NCBI GenBank assembly: GCA_052145115.1
Contig: JBKQPG010000017.1
Location: 19,320 to 83,319, forward strand
DNA length: 64,000 bases
Direction of reading: 5' to 3'
Origin: CAIVVT01 sp052145115
GTDB lineage: Bacteria > Acidobacteriota > Terriglobia > Bryobacterales > Bryobacteraceae
The position numbers and the translations under genes were made by a program. Below the pieces are notes generated by a model that was given only the letters and a program-made list of their open reading frames with translations, made no database searches and had not been told where the DNA came from. Below, one piece after another: positions 10,342-18,760 of the stretch. How positions within the stretch are numbered: the stretch's first letter is position 1; every line of letters begins with the position of its first letter.

Positions 10342-12129
10342 ATGGCACAAGAACTCACGCTCGATTTCCTTGGCGGCCTGCGCCGCACCCACAACTGCGG
10401 TGAATTGCGTCTGGCCGACGACGGCCGCCGCGTCGTTCTCATGGGCTGGGTGTACCGCCGGCGCGACCTCGGTGGCGTGATCTTCATCCACCTGCGCGAC
10501 CGCGAGGGCGTCACCCAGATCGTCTTCCATGCCGGCGCCGACCCGCGCCTGCACGCCCGCGCCGAGCAGCTTCGCTCGGAATACGTCATCGCCGTGGAGG
10601 GCTTCGTCGAGAAGCGCTCCGCCGACACCGTCAACCTGGCCATCGAAACCGGCGAAGTCGAAGTCGTCGCCGAAAGGCTGCTGATCCTCAACACCAGCGA
10701 GACCCCGCCCTTCCCGATGGAGGAGCACATCGACGTCGGTGAGGACGCGCGTCTCAAGTACCGCTACGTCGACTTGCGCCGCCCGCACATGCAGCGCAAT
10801 ATCATCCTGCGCTCGCGCATCTCGCTCGCCGCCCGCGAGGCGCTCTACGCGCAGGGCTTCCTCGAAATCGAAACGCCGTTCCTCTCCAAGACCGCGCCCG
10901 AGGGCGCGCGCGACTTCCTCGTCCCCTCGCGCATCCAGCACGGAATGTTTTACGCCCTGCCGCAGTCCCCGCAGATCTTCAAGCAACTGCTGATGGTCTC
11001 GGGCTACGACCGCTACTTCCAGATCGTGCGCTGCTTCCGCGACGAGGACCTGCGCGCCGACCGCCAGCTCGAGTTCACCCAGATAGACCTCGAGATGTCG
11101 TTCCCCCAGGAGGAGCAGATTTTCGAGGTCATCGAGCCGCTGGTCCAGAAGATCTGCACCGTGGCCGGCTTTGATATCCCGACGCCGTTCCCGCGCATCA
11201 CCTACGCCGAAGCGATGCAATCTTACGGCTCCGACAAGCCCGATCTGCGCCTGCCGCGCTTCTGGCCCGTCGGACATCTCTTCCCCGCCGAGGCCAACCT
11301 GACCACCGCCGGCCTGCCTCTGGTTGCGATTCACATCCCTAATACCGGCGTCGTGAGCCGCCGCGAGCGCGACGAACTCAAGGCCTTCGGCGTCGAGCGC
11401 GGCCTGCGAGTCCTCGATGATGTGAAGCGCCTGGACCGCGACTTCCCCGAACCCATGGCCCGCCTGCGCGCGCTCTGCGGCGCCGCCGAAAACGATTTGT
11501 TGATCCTCGCCGGCTGGCCCTCCGAGCCGCTCGGGGAACGGCCTGAGGAGACCGTCTTCCAGGCCTGCGGCCAGTTGCGCCTCGCCGCCGCGCAGAAGTT
11601 CGCCGAGCGCCATAATTTGCTCGACCCCAAGGTCATGAAGTTCCTCTGGGTCGTCGATTTTCCGATGTTCGAATGGGACAACGAGGAGCAGCGCTGGGCC
11701 GCCGCGCACCACCCCTTCTGTTCGCCCAAGGAAGACGATCTCGGCCTACTCACCGCCGACCCCGCGCGCTGCCGCGCCCGCAGCTACGACCTCGTGCTCA
11801 ACGGCACCGAACTCGGCAGCGGGTCGATTCGTATCCATCGCCAGGACATCCAGGCGCTGGTCTTCGACGCCATCGGCCTGTCGCGCGAGGAGGCCCGCTC
11901 CAAGTTCGGCTATCTGCTCGACGCCCTCACCTACGGCGCTCCGCCCCACGGTGGCATCGCCCTGGGCCTCGACCGCCTGGTGATGCTGCTGGCCGGCGAA
12001 TCCTCGATTCGCGACGTGATTCCGTTCCCTAAGACCGCCAAGGGCACCGACCTGATGTGCGAGTCCCCCTCGCCCGCCAACCCGCGCCAGCTCCGCGAAC
12101 TCGGTATCCAGCTCCGCCACGGCCACTAG
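10342..12129 (+). CDS. aspS: Aspartyl-tRNA synthetase
   Basis: Class II aminoacyl-tRNA synthetase charging tRNA-Asp (possibly also tRNA-Asn; the window shows no asnS or gatCAB). At 595 residues it is the bacterial form: N-terminal OB-fold anticodon domain (LMGWVYRRRDLGGVIFIHLRD), the class II core with motif 2 around QIVRCFRDEDLRADR, the inserted GAD domain in the middle third, and motif 3 GIALGLDRLVMLL. The 121-bp gap after pheA contains no recognised regulator. Confidence 0.97.
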   Translation: MAQELTLDFLGGLRRTHNCGELRLADDGRRVVLMGWVYRRRDLGGVIFIHLRDREGVTQIVFHAGADPRLHARAEQLRSEYVIAVEGFVEKRSADTVNLAIETGEVEVVAERLLILNTSETPPFPMEEHIDVGEDARLKYRYVDLRRPHMQRNIILRSRISLAAREALYAQGFLEIETPFLSKTAPEGARDFLVPSRIQHGMFYALPQSPQIFKQLLMVSGYDRYFQIVRCFRDEDLRADRQLEFTQIDLEMSFPQEEQIFEVIEPLVQKICTVAGFDIPTPFPRITYAEAMQSYGSDKPDLRLPRFWPVGHLFPAEANLTTAGLPLVAIHIPNTGVVSRRERDELKAFGVERGLRVLDDVKRLDRDFPEPMARLRALCGAAENDLLILAGWPSEPLGERPEETVFQACGQLRLAAAQKFAERHNLLDPKVMKFLWVVDFPMFEWDNEEQRWAAAHHPFCSPKEDDLGLLTADPARCRARSYDLVLNGTELGSGSIRIHRQDIQALVFDAIGLSREEARSKFGYLLDALTYGAPPHGGIALGLDRLVMLLAGESSIRDVIPFPKTAKGTDLMCESPSPANPRQLRELGIQLRHGH

Positions 12130-12198
12130 CAGGCTCCGCGGATACTTAATGGAAGCTCGTGTTTCAGACTGTAAAGGAGCGGATCCTGCTTCATCGCC

Positions 12199-12240
12199 TC
12201 CCGCCCCTTAACAATCTCCAGCAGCGCCCGCGCAGCGCCC
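12199..12240 (-). pseudogene. Remnant of a LysR-type regulator C terminus (copy 1)
   Basis: Read on the minus strand, about 15 codons give GAARALLEIVKGRE, closely matching the C-terminal AAQAFLEIVKGPE of the intact LysR gene at 16359-17246. There is no preceding open frame (a stop lies just upstream). The similarity is short, but a second remnant lies at 14943-14988. Confidence 0.5.
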
Positions 12241-12265
12241 TCTCAAATCATGTTTTCCTATTGGT

Positions 12266-12979
12266 ATGCCCAAACGCCGTGATTTCCTGAAGTCCCTCCC
12301 CGCTCTCGGGCTGGAGCCGGGCGCCGAGGCAGCGGAACAAAGCACCATCTACATCCCGGCGCGCCAGCTCGAAACCGACCGCACCCTGATCCTCGATTTT
12401 ATGGAAGAGTTCTCCTTCGCCATGCTCGTCACGGCGAAGAGCGGCGTCCACATCACCAACGTGCCCACCTTGTTGGACCGTTCGGCGGAAGGCTGGGGCA
12501 AGCTGTGGTGGCACATCGCCAGGGGCAACGCGCACAACCAGGTCCTCGACGGCAGCACCGATTGCACGGTGGTGTTCCACGGCCCGCACGGCTACATTTC
12601 GCCCAATTGGTACACCGAAAAACACAGCGTCCCGACCTGGAACTTCGCCGTCGTGCACGCCACCGGCAAACCCCGGCGCCTCGACGACGATGCTGCCTTC
12701 GCCAAGTCGCTCGAGCGCTTGGTGGCGCGCAACGAAGGCGCTTACGGGGGCGGCGGCGATTGGGAACTTTCGCAGCTCTCCGACTCCTACCTGAAGGGCA
12801 TGCGCCAGGGCATTGTGGCCTATGAGATGGTCGTTGATCAGGTCGAAGCGAAGTTCAAATTGGGGCAGGACCACTCCCCCGAGGACCGCGCCGGCATCCT
12901 CAAGGGCCTCAAGACCGGCCGCAAGGAGCGCAACCTGCTCGAACTGACCGAAGGGTACTACGCGCGCATCAAAGCTTAG
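12266..12979 (+). CDS. PaiB-like FMN-binding protein
   Basis: A split-barrel flavoprotein of the FMN-binding negative transcriptional regulator family (PaiB type). Family blocks are ordered as expected: YIPARQL, FATLV-like FAMLVTAKSG, the GHIARAN-like WWHIARGNA, the FHGPHGYISPNWY core and the VPTWNFAVVHATGKP block. The first ~25 residues (MPKRRDFLKSL) resemble a Tat leader with a missing hydrophobic stretch, so export is unlikely. In Bacillus PaiB has been linked to protease and sporulation control; here the physiological role is unknown. The frame continues without a stop for 73 codons beyond its TAG, up to the repeat at 13198. Confidence 0.82.
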   Translation: MPKRRDFLKSLPALGLEPGAEAAEQSTIYIPARQLETDRTLILDFMEEFSFAMLVTAKSGVHITNVPTLLDRSAEGWGKLWWHIARGNAHNQVLDGSTDCTVVFHGPHGYISPNWYTEKHSVPTWNFAVVHATGKPRRLDDDAAFAKSLERLVARNEGAYGGGGDWELSQLSDSYLKGMRQGIVAYEMVVDQVEAKFKLGQDHSPEDRAGILKGLKTGRKERNLLELTEGYYARIKA

Positions 12980-13197
12980 CCGCGCCGTTTCGACACGCCG
13001 GCCGGCAAACCGGCGAAGCTCCCGTCCTCCGGCCGGGCGTGGCTGTCGGCTGGGCATGCCGCCCTTCACGACGCGGGCTGTGCGGTGGAAATGGAAGAGC
13101 TGCCTGCGCTCACGATTGAGGAGGCGCTGCATCGATATGCAGCTGGGGCTGAGGTCCGCGGCTCCGGCGGTCGGAACAGCCAAGCCCTGGAGCACTT
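12980..13197 (+). other. Coding-like remnant between PaiB-like gene and repeat
   Basis: In the frame of the upstream gene, after its TAG, there is a stop-free stretch with coding-like composition containing GRAWLSAGHAALHDAG and LTIEEALHRYAAGAE. It ends at the TAG formed by the left boundary of the repeat at 13198. There is no start codon with a ribosome site. It may be the tail of a lost gene or chance in GC-rich DNA. Confidence 0.3.
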
Positions 13198-13468
13198 CTA
13201 GGGCCTGTTCACACTACCAGAGCGGATGGCGTTGCGCGCGGAAAGCGTCTCAGACGAGGCGGAGGACGATGGCTTTGGCCATTCCAAGGCGAGGACGACA
13301 ACGAAGGCTGAGGCGGTTTTCGCCGCAACCCGGAAGGGCGGGGCCGGTTTTCCCGATTTCCGCGTCGCTCGTCGCTCGCAGACGCCCGGTATGCGTCGCT
13401 CCTCGCTCCTGGAACTCGGAAAAACCGGCTCCCGTCGCCACCGTTCGCGTAGTGTGAGCAGGCCCTAG
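13198..13468. mobile_element. MITE-like inverted-repeat element, copy 1 (long form)
   Basis: About 270 bp bounded by CTAG-type ends. The left end is GGGCCTGTTCACACTAC; the reverse complement of the right end is GGGCCTGCTCACACTAC, so the termini form a near-perfect inverted repeat, apparently flanked by a TA duplication. A second, inner inverted repeat has arms GCCGGTTTTCCCGA near 13344 and its complement near 13415. Copy 2 is at 29719-29896; copy 1 has about 95 extra bp (about 13242-13336). No transposase is encoded, so it would need mobilisation in trans. The right end supplies the stop codon of the minus-strand gene at 13465. Confidence 0.8.
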
Positions 13469-14397
13469 TTCTCTCCCCTGATGTCCCCTCCCGGCGGGAC
13501 GCGATCGGGTTCCGCTGCCAACAGGAAATCGTTGAACAGCAGCACGGCGTCGCGGCGCGGGAGCCTCGCCAGCAGGCCGCTCTCGACCACGCCGCCATCG
13601 GCCGCGCAGCCGCTGCGGGACTGGACAAACTCGTTCAATCGGCGCGGTTCATCCTCCATCCATCGCCGGGCTGCTTCCCCGCTCACCAGGCCCGCGGAAT
13701 CGACTCCCTTCCCGGCAAACATCCAACCGTGGCCGTACGGATCGTCGGTCAGCCGCGACGGGTCCGAGCGCAGCGCCAGATTCCACGCCGTGAGGGTCAT
13801 CGGGCGCGGGAAAACGGCCAGCCAGTCGTGTCCGGCGGCCCGCAATACAGCGCCCGGCATGCTCCTCGCCGGTGCGCCGGCGGCCGGCCCGGACCCTCCG
13901 GGCGGAGTGACAAACTCGACGCTCTCTACCCGCCCCAGCAACCGTGCAAACAACGCGTCGATGCCGACATGGCACAGGCCGTCCTCGGTCACGTCCAGCC
14001 ACATGTGGTTGGACGTGTATCGCAGCCCGCGCCGCACGGGCAATTCCCCGTCCTCGATCTCCTTCGGGCCGCCGTGCGCCGGCGGCGTCTTCATCTCGAG
14101 GTACAAATCGCAATAGTGAAAAGCCCCGCTGCCGCAGCGCGACACCGCCGCTTCGCTCCACGGCACCAGCCGCATCACCGGCGCCGCCGAGCAGTATTGC
14201 ATCAACGATTCGACCAGCTGCGGGCACACCGTCGCGGAGCCGGGAGCCTGCCTGAGCCTCCGGAACGCCGCGCATTCGGCAAACCGCGCCGAGGAACACA
14301 ACTCCGCTCCCGCGGCGGCGGTTTGCGGAATCAGCTTCCGCACCGGCGCCAACTGGCACGAGCGCACCTGCGCCTCGCTCAGGAAGGGACAGATCAT
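13465..14397 (-). CDS. Duplicated tetracysteine modules fused to a GcvH-like domain
   Basis: A 310-residue protein of no family I can name. Residues 3-42 and 58-96 are two related modules, each C-x10-C-x18/19-C-x7-C, sharing CPxL and APVxxLxP; such spacing could hold zinc or an Fe-S cluster. From about residue 115 the sequence follows the glycine-cleavage H-protein fold (LRYTSNHMW, VGIDALFARLLG, DPYGHGWMFAG). At the expected lipoyl-Lys position it has LRAAG, i.e. Arg instead of Lys, so ordinary lipoylation is unlikely. The start ATG at 14397 has GGAG six bases upstream. It follows a small membrane protein by 19 bp in a two-gene operon. Its stop codon lies in the MITE end. Confidence 0.72.
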   Translation of the reverse strand: MICPFLSEAQVRSCQLAPVRKLIPQTAAAGAELCSSARFAECAAFRRLRQAPGSATVCPQLVESLMQYCSAAPVMRLVPWSEAAVSRCGSGAFHYCDLYLEMKTPPAHGGPKEIEDGELPVRRGLRYTSNHMWLDVTEDGLCHVGIDALFARLLGRVESVEFVTPPGGSGPAAGAPARSMPGAVLRAAGHDWLAVFPRPMTLTAWNLALRSDPSRLTDDPYGHGWMFAGKGVDSAGLVSGEAARRWMEDEPRRLNEFVQSRSGCAADGGVVESGLLARLPRRDAVLLFNDFLLAAEPDRVPPGGDIRGEN

Positions 14398-14416
14398 AAC
14401 CGTCTCCGCGGCGGCT

Positions 14417-14722
14417 TCAGCAGCCCTTCGGATTGCGCGGCGCCTCGGGCGTGTCGCCCGGATGGTCGACCGGCTCGCCGCCATCCGCCATGGTCAGGCC
14501 CAGGCCGGGCAGGTCGAAGGAGTGGCCGTCAAAGCCCCTCATCAGGCCGCTCATAGCGGCTTCCAGCGAGCGCTGGCTGGCCTTCTTGCGCACGCGCGCG
14601 CGAACGTCCTGCAGCACTCCGTAGCCCAGGGCGACAATGCACACCACGGTAACGATCCCCAGGCTCAGGTTGATCACGTTCAGCCACAGGGTCTGCGGAT
14701 CGCTCCAGTTGACTCCAAACAT
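14417..14722 (-). CDS. Small single-pass membrane protein
   Basis: A 101-residue protein with one clear transmembrane helix (about residues 12-38, VINLSLGIVTVVCIVALGYG), followed by a basic segment (RARVRKK) and an acidic, Pro-rich tail ending in Cys. The ATG at 14722 has GGAGG five bases upstream; the slightly longer GTG start would leave no spacing. It is the first gene of an operon with the tetracysteine/GcvH-like protein, so it may anchor that protein or a larger complex at the membrane. No known family is recognised. Confidence 0.7.
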   Translation of the reverse strand: MFGVNWSDPQTLWLNVINLSLGIVTVVCIVALGYGVLQDVRARVRKKASQRSLEAAMSGLMRGFDGHSFDLPGLGLTMADGGEPVDHPGDTPEAPRNPKGC

Positions 14723-14833
14723 GCACACCTCCAGATGGTAATCAGCCAGCCCGATCAGTGCACGTCGTCAGCCAAAGACCAAGTCATTGAAACGTATACA
14801 AGAGGACCCGTTCGCCACAGCATCCGGTGTAGG

Positions 14834-14864
14834 ATTATAAGATTTTCAAGTCTGATATTCAGAC
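14834..14864 (-). promoter_or_regulatory. Putative promoter -10 and palindromic operator
   Basis: On the minus strand a perfect TATAAT (14839-14834) lies about 110 bp upstream of the small membrane protein gene. Immediately upstream, in the -35 zone, is the perfect palindrome GTCTGATATTCAGAC (14850-14864), a plausible repressor or activator site. There is no good -35 hexamer at 17 bp, which fits activator dependence. Functional reading is inferred. Confidence 0.45.
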
Positions 14865-14942
14865 ATGAGACATCATCAGGTGGAATTCAAGACGGGTGTC
14901 AGAAAACGCGCCAGCCGCTCCCCCCGGCCGCCCCCAGCTCGT

Positions 14943-14988
14943 TGTCTCCCGCCCTTTGACGATCTACCGAAACACCCGCGCCGCGCGC
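14943..14988 (-). pseudogene. Remnant of a LysR-type regulator C terminus (copy 2)
   Basis: Minus-strand translation gives AARVFR, a stop, then IVKGRE, matching the intact LysR C terminus AAQAFLEIVKGPE with an in-frame TAG. It lies directly beside the 3' end of the enolase-superfamily gene at 14990, suggesting that a LysR gene once lay downstream of it and was lost. Confidence 0.55.
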
Positions 14989-14989
14989 C

Positions 14990-16228
14990 TCACCAATGCG
15001 TGAGCGATCCGTCGGGGCGGTTGTAGATCCTTCGGTGTACCGGCTGCGTCACTTCCCCGATCTGGGTGAGGAGGCTGGCGTCCAACGTGACGCCGAGCCC
15101 CAGGCGCTGGTTGGGATAGAGCTTGCCCGCCTTGAAATCCGTGTACTCGGGAAGATAGGGGATCTTGCGGTCGCCGTAGTTGTATTCGAACATTACCGAG
15201 CCCGGGAAGGTGGCCAGGCAGTTCACGAGGGCGGCGGTGGCGACGGGCCCGGTGAAGTGCGGGACCATGCCCACGGCGTGCGTCTCGCAAAGGGCCATGA
15301 TCTTGACCATCTCGGTAATGCCGCCGACGTTGGCCAGAGTGCAGCGGTTGTAGTCGATGTCGTGGTTCTCGACCAGCTTGTTGAAGTCCCAGCGCCAGCC
15401 CCACTCCTCGCCCGCCGCGATGGGCAGCGGGGTCAGCAGGCGCAGCTTGGGGATGTCCTCCAGGAAATGCTCGTCGCGAACGGGATCTTCCACCAGGTAG
15501 GGCGAGTACTCCTCGATCAGGCGGCAGCCGCGCACGGCGTCGGCAAACTCGAAGCGCTGGTGGAAGTCGATGCTCCAGTCGCCGGCCGAGCCGAGAGCTT
15601 CGCGAATCTCTTTGGCGTCTTTGGCAACCTGCAGCAGGCGCTCTCGGACATCCCAGGCGCCGCTCGCCGCATCGGCCGCGTCGATTCGATAAACTTTGTA
15701 GCCCGCGGCCATGGTCGCTTGCACGCGGTCCTTAATGCTGGGCGGCGCGCCGCCCGGCCCGGCCGGCGGGCGCACATTGCCGGTGTTATAGCACTCGCAG
15801 AAGCTGCGCACCGCCCCGCCCAGCAGTTGGTGAATCGGCACGCCCAGGGCCTTACCTTTGATGTCCCACAGCGCCAGGTCGAGCGCCCCCATCGCATCCT
15901 GCTTCTCCCTCCCCGGAGGGTAGAACCAGGCCATGTATTCTTCCTGCCAGATCGCTTCGGTCTTGAACGGGTCCTTGCCGATCAGCGAACCGGCGCACTG
16001 CTCCAGCGTGTCCCTGGAGCCGCCCTCGCCGATGCCCGTGATGCCGGCCTCGGTCTCCACCGTCACCAGCATGTTGCTCTGGTTGAAAATCAGGTTGAGC
16101 TCCGGCGGCCGGTAAATGCGGACCCGCGTGATCTTGGTTTTAGGCAACGCGGCTTCAGCCCGCCGTGGAACAGCCGCCAACGCCGCGGGCGCGGCCGCCA
16201 GCGACTTCAGAAATGATCTGCGCTGCAT
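14990..16228 (-). CDS. Exported enolase-superfamily (mandelate racemase/MLE-like) enzyme
   Basis: A 412-residue enzyme of the mandelate racemase/muconate lactonizing family, probably a sugar-acid dehydratase or racemase. The first ~26 residues are a Tat signal (RRSFLKSLAAAPAALAAVP), implying periplasmic location after folding with its Mg2+. The barrel shows the metal-ligand strands: WSIDFHQRF, EEYSPYLVEDPV and IAAGEEWG, followed by NRCTLANVGGITE and HFTGPVATA. Substrate cannot be assigned. It is separated by 130 bp from the LysR gene transcribed in the same direction. Confidence 0.88.
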   Translation of the reverse strand: MQRRSFLKSLAAAPAALAAVPRRAEAALPKTKITRVRIYRPPELNLIFNQSNMLVTVETEAGITGIGEGGSRDTLEQCAGSLIGKDPFKTEAIWQEEYMAWFYPPGREKQDAMGALDLALWDIKGKALGVPIHQLLGGAVRSFCECYNTGNVRPPAGPGGAPPSIKDRVQATMAAGYKVYRIDAADAASGAWDVRERLLQVAKDAKEIREALGSAGDWSIDFHQRFEFADAVRGCRLIEEYSPYLVEDPVRDEHFLEDIPKLRLLTPLPIAAGEEWGWRWDFNKLVENHDIDYNRCTLANVGGITEMVKIMALCETHAVGMVPHFTGPVATAALVNCLATFPGSVMFEYNYGDRKIPYLPEYTDFKAGKLYPNQRLGLGVTLDASLLTQIGEVTQPVHRRIYNRPDGSLTHW

Positions 16229-16358
16229 GGGTGAATCCTATCGCAAAACGGAAGACTCGGACGGCTTGACCAACTCCATCCGCGATCTTACTCCTAGCTG
16301 CCGCCCGGATTTCTGCCGTCTCGTCGCTGGTGACTCGCCCTGGTTGATGACTCCGCGC

Positions 16359-17246
16359 CTACGTCGTCCCCTCCGGTCCCTTGACGATCTCCAGGAACGC
16401 CTGCGCCGCGTGGCTCAGCACCCGCCGCGCCGGGAAGATCAGCCGGATCTTGCGCTCGACGGTTAGCTCCTCGACCCGCACTTCCCTCAGCAGTCCCTGC
16501 TCCAGGTCCTGCTCCACGCACATTTTGGGCACGAACGCCACGCCCTCGTTGCGCGCCACCATCAGCCGGATCGTCTCCACCGTCGGCATCTCGACGTCCA
16601 TGTTCAGCGGCACTTTCGACCGCTGGAACGCCTTGAGCACCACCTCGCGGTACGGCGACAGCACGTTGTGCGCGATGAACGTCTCCATGCCCAGCTCGCG
16701 GATCGATACCGCCTCGCGCTGCGCGAAGCGGTGCTGCGGGCTGACCACGAAACACAGGTGGTCGATATAGATCTCGTGCGACTCCAGCCGGTCGTCCTCC
16801 GGGTCGTAGCTGATCACGCCCAGTTCCAGATCGCCGTCGATCAGTTGCGCCGGGATGCGGCTCGACAGCGTCCGCCTCACCTGCACCTTCACTTTCGGAT
16901 ACTGCCGCCGGTAATTCACGATGTGGTGCATCAGGTACAGCGACGTCGTCTCGTTGGCCCCGATCACCAGCCGCCCCGAGGCCATGTCGCGCAACTCGGC
17001 CAGCGAGTTCTCCAGCTCGCGCTGCAGGTTGTCGAAGCGCCGGCAATACTCCAGCACCAGCCGTCCGGCGTCGGTCAGGATCAGCTCACGCCCCGTCCGG
17101 TCGATCAGCTTCTCGCCCAGTTCCGCTTCCAGCCGCTGAACGGCGAGTGAAATCGCCGGCTGCGTCCGCAGCAGCTTCTCTCCGGCGCGCGAGAAGCTGC
17201 GCTCCGTCGCGACGGTCAAGAACACCTTCAGAGGATAAAGTTCCAT
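16359..17246 (-). CDS. LysR-type transcriptional regulator
   Basis: A 295-residue LysR protein: N-terminal winged helix-turn-helix (residues 1-60, LKVFLTVATERSFSRAGEKL) and a C-terminal effector-binding domain (VIGANETTSLYLMHHIV onward). It is divergent from leuA across a 226-bp AT-rich gap containing a T-N11-A box, so it may control the leu operon, itself, or the enolase gene immediately downstream on its own strand. Two decayed copies of its C-terminal coding region are at 12199 and 14943. The effector is unknown. Confidence 0.93.
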   Translation of the reverse strand: MELYPLKVFLTVATERSFSRAGEKLLRTQPAISLAVQRLEAELGEKLIDRTGRELILTDAGRLVLEYCRRFDNLQRELENSLAELRDMASGRLVIGANETTSLYLMHHIVNYRRQYPKVKVQVRRTLSSRIPAQLIDGDLELGVISYDPEDDRLESHEIYIDHLCFVVSPQHRFAQREAVSIRELGMETFIAHNVLSPYREVVLKAFQRSKVPLNMDVEMPTVETIRLMVARNEGVAFVPKMCVEQDLEQGLLREVRVEELTVERKIRLIFPARRVLSHAAQAFLEIVKGPEGTT

Positions 17247-17307
17247 ATTCCGCCCTCAATTCACGAATACGAACGACGCAATGTATTTATGAATATTATC
17301 ACATGCG

Positions 17308-17338
17308 ATTGGCTTATCCAATGGATTGTTACTATAAA
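17308..17338 (+). promoter_or_regulatory. Putative leu operon promoter with LysR-type box
   Basis: The palindrome ATTGGCTTATCCAAT (17308-17322) contains a T-N11-A LysR half-site pattern and overlaps a possible -35 (TTGGCT, 17309-17314). An 18-bp spacer leads to TATAAA (17333-17338). The surrounding ~90 bp is unusually AT-rich for this window. It lies between the divergent LysR gene and leuA. The pairing of regulator and site is inferred. Confidence 0.5.
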
Positions 17339-17472
17339 TTTGTACGATCACCACCCGCGCGGGGACAATGGAAGGAAGCATCCCGCGGGCGCGGAGCAAC
17401 AGGCCGCCCCTTGGGACAACCTGCAATCGGGATCCCACACCGGGATTCCGGCACAAAGGAGAGCTCCGATCC

Positions 17473-18675
<1,203 letters not shown>

Positions 18676-18760
18676 GCGCGGCCCGCCATTCACATCGGAC
18701 AATAGGGACAGGCCCGGCGCGCCGGCTCCTGAAGGGCCTTTGAGGATCCAGAGACACACC

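Noticed and set aside
10063..11712. Long antisense frame over aspS
   Set aside because: It is a GC-rich shadow of aspS with no family motif or ribosome site; the same holds for long antisense frames over thiC, leuA, icd, the enolase genes and the DUF1015 gene.
17339..17472. Leucine attenuator or T-box upstream of leuA
   Set aside because: No leucine-rich leader peptide, no T-box sequence and no clear terminator were found.
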